This document shows, piece by piece, positions 22,555 to 27,728 of a stretch of DNA of 27,728 bases. Source of the DNA: JBGSMF01 sp964651475 (GTDB lineage: Bacteria > Chloroflexota > Anaerolineae > Fen-1058); the NCBI GenBank assembly GCA_964651475.1, contig CAZYXV010000044.1:1-27728 (forward strand). Direction: 5' to 3'. The stretch's first letter is position 1; the number at the start of each line of letters is the position of its first letter. The notes under the pieces were generated by a model that was not told the origin of the DNA, did no database searches, and saw only the letters and a program-made list of their open reading frames with translations. Position numbers and translations under genes: made by a program.

Positions 22555-23805
22555 ATGAGCAACGGTGAAATCTCTTTCGATGCCTTTCCTCCTGCCAAGA
22601 TGGCCAGCCGAATGGAAGATGTTGGCGTCACCAAGTCCAATCTCAACACCTGGACCATGTTCGCCCTCGCCATATTGGCCGGCGCGTTTATTGGCTGCGG
22701 CGCTATCTTTTGCACCACAGTCCTGGCCGGCACATCCGCGCTGCCGTATGGCATACAACGCTTGCTGGGGGGGCTGGTCTTTACGCTTGGCCTGATCCTG
22801 GTCGTCGTCGGCGGATCAGAACTGTTCACGGGCAACAACTTGATCATGATTGCCTTTGCCAGCGGCAAAGTGCCCCTGAGCGGGTTGCTGCGCAACTGGG
22901 TCATCGTCTACGTTGGAAACTTTGTCGGCTCGGTTCTCACCGCCGGCATCATGTTCCTGAGCAAGCAATACACCTTTGGCGGCGGCGCGGTGGGCATTAC
23001 GGCCGTCAACATTGCCAACTCCAAGTGCGGCCTGGAATTTGTCCAGGCGGTGGCGCTGGGCATCATGTGCAACGCCCTGGTGTGCATGGCCGTATGGCTG
23101 TGCTTTAGCGCCCGCAGCACCACCGATAAAATCCTGGCCATCATCCCGCCCATCTCGGCCTTTGTGGCGGCCGGATTCGAGCACAGCATCGCCAACATGT
23201 ACTTTATTCCAATCGGGCTGTTCATCTCCGGCGACGCCAACTGGCTGGCCTCGTTGGGCGACAAGGCGCCCAAGATCGCCAATTTGACCTGGGGCAATTT
23301 CTTTATCGCCAACCTGCTGCCGGTCACCATTGGCAACATTATCGGCGGCGCGGGAATGGTCGGGCTGGTCTACTGGTTCATCTACCTGAGAGCGCAAAAG
23401 AAGGTCGAGGCCAAGCCCAAGGCGGCCACCCGCCTCCTGGTGGTGGACGACGATCGCGATTTTGTGGATCTCACCTCCGCCGTGTTGGCCAAAGAAGGCT
23501 TCCAGGTAATCACGGCCAGCAACGGCGACGAGGCGCTCAGGCTTATGAAACAAAGCAAGCCCGATATGGTCCTGCTCGACGTGATGATGGCTACCCCACT
23601 CGAAGGCGTCGAAGTCTCGCGCAAGATGCAGCGCGACCCTGATCTCAAGAGCGTTCCCATCGTCATGATTTCGAACATTGACAACACAGAATATAGATCC
23701 GCGCTGCCCGACGATGTGCATATTCCCATTGACGCGTGGATCAGCAAGCCGGTGGACCCTGACAAAATGCTCAAGACCATTCGGCGCTTCTTGTCTTCAA
23801 AGTAA
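22555..23805 (+). CDS. Formate/nitrite transporter (FocA-type) fused to a receiver domain
   Basis: The first 280 residues form an FNT-family channel with six membrane segments. Hallmarks include GSELFTGNNLIMIAFASGK, the ANSKCGL loop, GFEHSIANMYFIPIGL with the conserved pore His, and GNIIGGAGMVGLVYW. A charged linker (RAQKKVEAKPKAATR) leads into a complete receiver domain from residue 293 to the end, with acidic residues Asp298-300, phospho-acceptor Asp342 (LLDVMM), SNIDNTEY and WISKPVDP. FNT proteins are pentamers that move formate or related anions; they normally end shortly after the last helix. The fusion suggests that phosphorylation directly gates formate flux, which is inference. AAAGGAG precedes the ATG. 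The gene lies between formate dehydrogenase and a histidine kinase, and the reading frame is uninterrupted through both domains. Confidence 0.93.
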   Translation: MSNGEISFDAFPPAKMASRMEDVGVTKSNLNTWTMFALAILAGAFIGCGAIFCTTVLAGTSALPYGIQRLLGGLVFTLGLILVVVGGSELFTGNNLIMIAFASGKVPLSGLLRNWVIVYVGNFVGSVLTAGIMFLSKQYTFGGGAVGITAVNIANSKCGLEFVQAVALGIMCNALVCMAVWLCFSARSTTDKILAIIPPISAFVAAGFEHSIANMYFIPIGLFISGDANWLASLGDKAPKIANLTWGNFFIANLLPVTIGNIIGGAGMVGLVYWFIYLRAQKKVEAKPKAATRLLVVDDDRDFVDLTSAVLAKEGFQVITASNGDEALRLMKQSKPDMVLLDVMMATPLEGVEVSRKMQRDPDLKSVPIVMISNIDNTEYRSALPDDVHIPIDAWISKPVDPDKMLKTIRRFLSSK

Positions 23806-23821
23806 GACAACGCAAATCAAC

Positions 23822-23844
23822 CAGGTGATGTGTGCAATCACCTG
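23822..23844. repeat. 8-bp hairpin after the channel-receiver gene
   Basis: CAGGTGAT (23822-23829) and ATCACCTG (23837-23844) pair perfectly around a 7-base loop, 17 bases after the stop codon of the channel fusion. No T-tract follows. It may stabilise the upstream transcript or act with the larger fold just downstream. Confidence 0.45.
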
Positions 23845-23855
23845 ACGAGAAAAGT

Positions 23856-23915
23856 TTGAGGGTGCATCCGGCAAGCCGTCGGCGCACTGGCTGAGGCGGG
23901 CCGCTGCGCCCTCAA
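23856..23915 (+). other. Potential structured leader before the membrane-receiver gene
   Basis: TTGAGGGTGCA (23856-23866) and TGCGCCCTCAA (23905-23915) can form an 11-bp stem with one G-U pair. The enclosed 38 bases include an alternative stem GGCGCA (23881-23886) with TGCGCC (23905-23910). The two stems compete for the same 3' arm, as switching leaders do. The structure ends nine bases before the GGGAG ribosome-binding site of the next gene. It matches no riboswitch class that I recognise. Confidence 0.3.
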
Positions 23916-23939
23916 CGCTTATTGGGAGAAGATAGTAAA

Positions 23940-24512
23940 ATGAACTCTGCAGACAACTATCCCTGCAATCAGGGGGGGGTATTTGCCGTTGCGTTCCTGG
24001 CCGGCGCGTTGGGCGGCGCTGTGGCGGCAGCGATGCTGCACAAATTCGTCTATCGCAAAGAGCGCCTGCCGGTCGAGATCGAGCCGCGCCTGCCCCAGCC
24101 CCTCCCGCCCAAAGCGTCCCCACTTCAGCCCGCCAAGGTCTTGATTGTAGACGACGACGCCGACTTTGTTGACCTGACCGGCGCGGTGCTGAGCCAGGCC
24201 GGCTACCACGTTGCCACCGCCTCTGACAGCGAGCAGGCTTTTCGGCAGCTTGGCCGAGAAAAACCAGACCTGGTCTTGCTCGACGTGATGATGAAAGCGC
24301 CGCTAGAAGGCCTGGCCATCTCGCGCCGGATGTCTGCGGACCGCAACTTGCAAAATATCCCGGTGATCATGATCTCTGGCATCGCTCAGACCGAATATGC
24401 AGCAGAATTTCCTGCGGACATCGAACTGCCGATTGAGGCCTGGCTCAGCAAGCCGGTAGACCCCACTCAAATCCTGGAAACCGTCCGGCGCATTCTGGCG
24501 AGTCGAGCGTGA
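23940..24512 (+). CDS. Membrane-anchored receiver domain protein
   Basis: The 190-residue product begins with one hydrophobic helix (VFAVAFLAGALGGAVAAAML, about residues 14-33). A Lys/Arg-rich stop and a proline-rich linker (about 34-60) follow, and then a full receiver domain with VDDDADF, phospho-acceptor Asp115 (LLDVMM), SGIAQTEY and WLSKPVDP. No output domain follows. It is highly similar to the receiver part of the formate channel fusion (both have LLDVMM..PLEG and the PI(D/E)AW(I/L)SKPVDP ending), so one may derive from the other by loss or gain of the channel. ATG 23940 is preferred to TTG 23922 because GGGAG lies 11 bases upstream. It may compete for phosphate at the membrane. Confidence 0.85.
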   Translation: MNSADNYPCNQGGVFAVAFLAGALGGAVAAAMLHKFVYRKERLPVEIEPRLPQPLPPKASPLQPAKVLIVDDDADFVDLTGAVLSQAGYHVATASDSEQAFRQLGREKPDLVLLDVMMKAPLEGLAISRRMSADRNLQNIPVIMISGIAQTEYAAEFPADIELPIEAWLSKPVDPTQILETVRRILASRA

Positions 24513-24513
24513 G

Positions 24514-26481
24514 ATGCAACGCCTTAGCCGGTGGGCCTTGGGAGGGCGATTGCAGATCGTGCTGATCGCCGCATTTGCATCGGTGGCCGCACTCACCGTC
24601 GGGCTGAATACTATCGTCACTTCGCGCGCGCTCAACGGTTATCTGGCAAACGCCGAGTCCGAACGCGTGGCGCGCGACATGGAGCTGGCTGGCGCGCTGT
24701 ACCAGCTCAAGCTGGACGAAATCGCCGCCATCAGCCACCGGCTGGTGCTGGACCACGCGCTGGTGGCGAGCGTGCCAGCCGCCGCGCAAGGCTCTGCCTC
24801 AGCCCGAGCCGTCATTGACCAAGAGATCACAAACAAAATCACGGTGCTCGCGCTGCAAGGCACACACCTGATTGCAGTGCTGGATGCCGACGGCAACCTT
24901 CTGGCCGGGCGAGTTTTGCTGCCGCAAGGCAAGCCCTCAGTCTCCGTCTCGGGCGGCAACTGGAGTGAATTGCCCATCGTCCACAAGATGCTCACGTCTG
25001 GCGAAGGACAATCGGGCACCGAAGTGGTCCCAGCTGAATTTCTGGCGCAGGTCGGGCTGGACGAGCAGGCCCACATCGCGTTGATTACTACGCCCAAATC
25101 TGCCCCGACGCCCTTTGACACCCGCGAAGGCGCAGCCGGCTTGACCTTGACGGGCGTCTATCCCTTGCTGGACAATGGCCAACTGATTGGGACGGTGGTG
25201 GCGGTCTACCTGTTCAACAACGATTTCACGCTGGTGGATCGCATCAAAGAGGTGGCCGGGATAGACACGGTCACCGTTTTTTTCGGCGACTTGCGCGTGT
25301 CCACCAATGTGATGACGGAACAGGGAGAACGCGCGGTGGGAACGCGCATTTCGCAAGACGTGGGGCAGGTAGTATTGGAACAAGGCCTCGATTATACCGG
25401 GCGGGCCTACGTCGTCAATGCCTGGTACATCACCCGCTACGCGCCGCTGCGCGATCACCAGGGAGCGGTAGTGGGCAGCCTGTACGTAGGCGCGCCCGAA
25501 TCGCTGTTCTCGTCGCTCATCGTGTTCAGCAACATGATCGTTGTGATCGCGCTGCTGAGCGTGGCGCTGGCCGGCGTCATCGCCATGCCCATCGCCCTCC
25601 TCATCACACGCCCGATTGACCACCTGGTAGACGCGCACCGCCGCCTGGCCCAGGGCGACATGACCGTCCGGGTAAAGCCGCACGGCACCAGCGAGCTGGT
25701 CACACTCGGCGAGTCCTTTAATACCATGGTCGAGACATTGCAAAATGTGCAAGACGAGCTGCTGCACAAAGAGAAGCTGGCTTCGGTGGGCCAACTGGCG
25801 GCCGGCGTCGCGCACGAGATCAACAATCCGCTAGGGACCATCTTGCTGTTTTCCGGGCTGGTGACCAAAGGATTGCCAGAAGGCGATCCGAAACGCAGCG
25901 ACGTGGACATGATTGTCAAAGAAGCCACGCGCTGCAAGCACATTGTGGCCGATCTCTTGAACTTTGCCCGGCAGCAAGAGATTCTATCGCAAGACACAAA
26001 CGTCAACGCGCTGTTGGAGCAGGTGATCGAAAAAGTGCGCTTCCAACCGAGCTTTGAGCGCGTGCAAATCGCGAGCCAGCTTGATCCCAACCTGCCCACC
26101 ATCCAGGCCGACGCCGCTCAATTGCAACAAGTGTTCATCAATCTGATGAACAACGCGACTGAAGCGATGGAAAGCGGCGGCACGCTCTCAATCGCCACCC
26201 GTCGGCTGGATGCAGCCTATATCGAAATCCAGGTTTCGGACACGGGCTGCGGCATCCCAGAAGAAAACCTGGGCAAGCTGTTCAACCCGTTTTTCACCAC
26301 CAAGCCGCCAGGCAAGGGCACGGGGTTGGGGCTGTCTATCGTCTATGGCATTGTCAAGATACATCGCGGACAGATCACCGTCCAGAGCCAGCCAGGACAA
26401 GGCGCCACCTTCCGCGTGAGCTTGCCCATACACCTGAAGCAAGATCAAAGGGCCGCCAATACGTCTCAACTCATCGGCTGA
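24514..26481 (+). CDS. Membrane sensor histidine kinase, Cache-HAMP-HisKA-HATPase
   Basis: The 655-residue product has an N-terminal membrane helix (about 12-33) and an extracytoplasmic region of about 300 residues that resembles Cache sensors (ALQGTHLIAVLDADGNLLAGR, later TYPE segments such as WYITRYAPLRDHQGAVVGSL). A second helix lies near residue 330-360 (MIVVIALLSVALAGVIAM), followed by a HAMP domain (ITRPIDHLVDAHRRLAQGD), the HisKA helix with His434 (GVAHEINNPLG) and a HATPase domain (NLMNNATEAM, DTGCGIPEE, GKGTGLGLSIVYG). All catalytic boxes are intact. Cache domains often bind small carboxylates, so formate or another organic acid is a reasonable ligand guess. It starts one base after the upstream stop, within the channel/receiver cassette, and is the likely phosphate donor for those receivers. 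Confidence 0.92.
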   Translation: MQRLSRWALGGRLQIVLIAAFASVAALTVGLNTIVTSRALNGYLANAESERVARDMELAGALYQLKLDEIAAISHRLVLDHALVASVPAAAQGSASARAVIDQEITNKITVLALQGTHLIAVLDADGNLLAGRVLLPQGKPSVSVSGGNWSELPIVHKMLTSGEGQSGTEVVPAEFLAQVGLDEQAHIALITTPKSAPTPFDTREGAAGLTLTGVYPLLDNGQLIGTVVAVYLFNNDFTLVDRIKEVAGIDTVTVFFGDLRVSTNVMTEQGERAVGTRISQDVGQVVLEQGLDYTGRAYVVNAWYITRYAPLRDHQGAVVGSLYVGAPESLFSSLIVFSNMIVVIALLSVALAGVIAMPIALLITRPIDHLVDAHRRLAQGDMTVRVKPHGTSELVTLGESFNTMVETLQNVQDELLHKEKLASVGQLAAGVAHEINNPLGTILLFSGLVTKGLPEGDPKRSDVDMIVKEATRCKHIVADLLNFARQQEILSQDTNVNALLEQVIEKVRFQPSFERVQIASQLDPNLPTIQADAAQLQQVFINLMNNATEAMESGGTLSIATRRLDAAYIEIQVSDTGCGIPEENLGKLFNPFFTTKPPGKGTGLGLSIVYGIVKIHRGQITVQSQPGQGATFRVSLPIHLKQDQRAANTSQLIG

Positions 26482-26496
26482 GACAAGGAGCACAGC

Positions 26497-27639
26497 ATGG
26501 AAAATATGGGACGCATTTTGGTGATTGACGACGAACTGGGCATCCGCGAGGGCTGCCGGCGCACATTGGAGTCGGAGGGCTATGCCGTGGAGGTCGCGGC
26601 CACCGGCCGCGAGGGGCAGCGTAAATTCGACGAGCAGCCCTACGACCTGGTGCTGCTCGACGTGATGATGCCGGACGTGCGCGGCATTGACCTCTTGCCG
26701 CTTCTTCACCAAAAAGACGCCGAGGTGGTGTGCGTCGTCATCACCGGCTACGCCACCGTCGAGTTGGCCATCCAGGCCATCAAAGCCGGCGCGTACGATT
26801 TTGTGTCCAAGCCATTCACCGCCGACGTGCTGCTCATGACGGTGAAGCAGGGCATGGAGCGGCGGCGGTTCGCAGCGGAATCCCGGCGCCTCCAAGCGCT
26901 CGAACGAGAAGCAGCCGAGTTGGCGCGCGCTAAAGAAGAACTGGAACGCATTGACCGCTTTAAAACCATGTTCACGCTGACGGTGGCGCACGAACTGCGC
27001 GCGCCCGTGTCGGCCATTCAAAGCGTGCTCGTCACACTCGCCAAGGGGTATCTCTCGCCCGATCAGCAACAAAAATTTCTCGAACGCGCCGTCGAACGCT
27101 CGCAGGAACTGTTGCGCATGATAGACGATCTGTTGAATTTAGCCAGGGTCAAACACGAAGATACCCTTCAAAAACGCGAGACGATCGGCCTGGCCGACGT
27201 GCTGGAAAAGGTATGGCAACTGCTGCAAACTCAGGCCGCGGAGAAAAAGATCGCCTGCAGCGTCGAGATCCGCCAGCGCCCGATGGTGGCAGCGCACCCC
27301 GATCAAATGTCCCAGTTGTGGACAAACCTGATTTCAAATGCCATCAAGTACACTCCCCCCGGCGGCCAGGTGCGGGTCGCGCTGGAAGAAAAAGACGGCT
27401 GGGCCGTGGGCGTCGTCCAAGACACTGGCATTGGCATCGCGCTTGAGGATCAACCCAAAATTTTTGACGAGTTTTATCGGACGCCCCAGGCCAAAGAGAT
27501 GGAAGCGCGAGGAACCGGATTGGGGTTGCCCCTGGCCAGGCGGATTGTGGAAGCGCACGGCGGGCGCCTCGATGTAGAATCGGCGCTGGGACAGGGCAGC
27601 CGCTTTACGTTTCGCCTGCCAACCGTCTCTCCTGCATGA
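26497..27639 (+). CDS. Receiver-histidine kinase hybrid (REC-HisKA-HATPase)
   Basis: The 380-residue soluble protein has an N-terminal receiver domain (acidic IDDE, phospho-acceptor Asp55 in LLDVMMPD, Thr of VITGYATVE, Lys in FVSKPF), then a coiled-coil helix rich in Glu/Arg (about 125-150) and a HisKA domain with His165 (TVAHELRAP). A HATPase follows (NLISNAIKYT, DTGIGIALED, GTGLGLPLARRIVEAHGG). The receiver is of the ordinary NtrC/ CheY type (DVMMPD), unlike the three upstream receivers with the DVMM.xPLEG signature. Such REC-first hybrids relay phosphate from one kinase to another response regulator. AAGGAG lies eight bases before the ATG, and the gene follows the Cache kinase after 15 bases. 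It may form a kinase-to-kinase relay with it. Confidence 0.92.
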   Translation: MENMGRILVIDDELGIREGCRRTLESEGYAVEVAATGREGQRKFDEQPYDLVLLDVMMPDVRGIDLLPLLHQKDAEVVCVVITGYATVELAIQAIKAGAYDFVSKPFTADVLLMTVKQGMERRRFAAESRRLQALEREAAELARAKEELERIDRFKTMFTLTVAHELRAPVSAIQSVLVTLAKGYLSPDQQQKFLERAVERSQELLRMIDDLLNLARVKHEDTLQKRETIGLADVLEKVWQLLQTQAAEKKIACSVEIRQRPMVAAHPDQMSQLWTNLISNAIKYTPPGGQVRVALEEKDGWAVGVVQDTGIGIALEDQPKIFDEFYRTPQAKEMEARGTGLGLPLARRIVEAHGGRLDVESALGQGSRFTFRLPTVSPA

Positions 27640-27728
27640 CGAGAGTTGCCCCATCGTCGTATCTTACCTGGATAGAGAGTGTTGCAGAATTGGGGGTACA
27701 CCGTGGGGTCGGCCAATCTGAGGACCGC
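27640..27728. other. Window end, no feature recognised
   Basis: The last 89 bases after the hybrid kinase show no clear terminator hairpin, gene start or RNA gene. A following gene may begin beyond the window. Confidence 0.4.

Noticed and set aside
23856..23915. Selenocysteine tRNA gene (selC)
   Set aside because: The fold lacks the acceptor, anticodon and T-arm layout, has no UCA anticodon in a proper loop, and has no GTTC(A/G)A T-loop.

Overview
This window carries a dense, almost entirely plus-strand redox and signalling locus from an anaerobic bacterium. Its theme is formate metabolism coupled to flavin-based electron transfer. The taxonomic source cannot be fixed from sequence alone. 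The GC-rich coding sequence, the three in-frame UGA (selenocysteine) codons with bacterial-type SECIS hairpins, the DRTGG/PHP/CBS-ATPase regulators and the palindromic intergenic word repeats would suit a Chloroflexota (Anaerolineae-like) or similar anaerobe. That assignment is inference.

Region 1 (about 240-5358): a promoter-like site, then hdrC and hdrB. These are followed by a five-gene regulatory island: a DRTGG protein, a GHKL ATPase, a PHP phosphoesterase, a cyclic-nucleotide-binding protein without a DNA-binding domain, and a SpoIIE/PP2C-like protein that has lost key acidic residues.

Region 2 (5440-14526): an electron-transfer operon in which HdrA is split. The N-terminal half (FAD domain, first ferredoxin, selenocysteine 196) is one gene. 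NuoE, a [2Fe-2S] protein and NuoF follow. The C-terminal half of HdrA is fused behind a NuoG-like iron-sulfur domain. MvhD, a two-cluster FrhB-like protein and a selenocysteine formate dehydrogenase (FdhA) complete the set. A frameshifted GxxExxY gene flanked by inverted repeats sits between the FrhB-like gene and fdhA. The parts suggest a complex joining formate, NAD(P)H, ferredoxin-type carriers and a HdrBC disulfide-type site.

Region 3 (14588-17259): two rubrerythrin-like ferritins, a small rubredoxin-like zinc/iron protein, a second DRTGG protein and a CBS-plus-ATPase protein. These are probably oxygen-stress protection and further regulation.

Region 4 (17260-27639): a good sigma70-type promoter, then a second formate dehydrogenase of NAD-linked type (NuoE-NuoF fusion plus NuoG-FdhA fusion with Sec367). 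A signalling cassette follows: a single receiver domain, a FocA-type formate channel fused to a C-terminal receiver domain, a membrane-anchored receiver domain, a Cache-HAMP histidine kinase and a receiver-histidine kinase. The three receiver domains share an unusual signature. None of the regulators in the window has a DNA-binding output domain, so control here looks post-translational. The formate channel with a built-in phosphoreceiver and the split, selenocysteine-containing HdrA are the two most striking observations.
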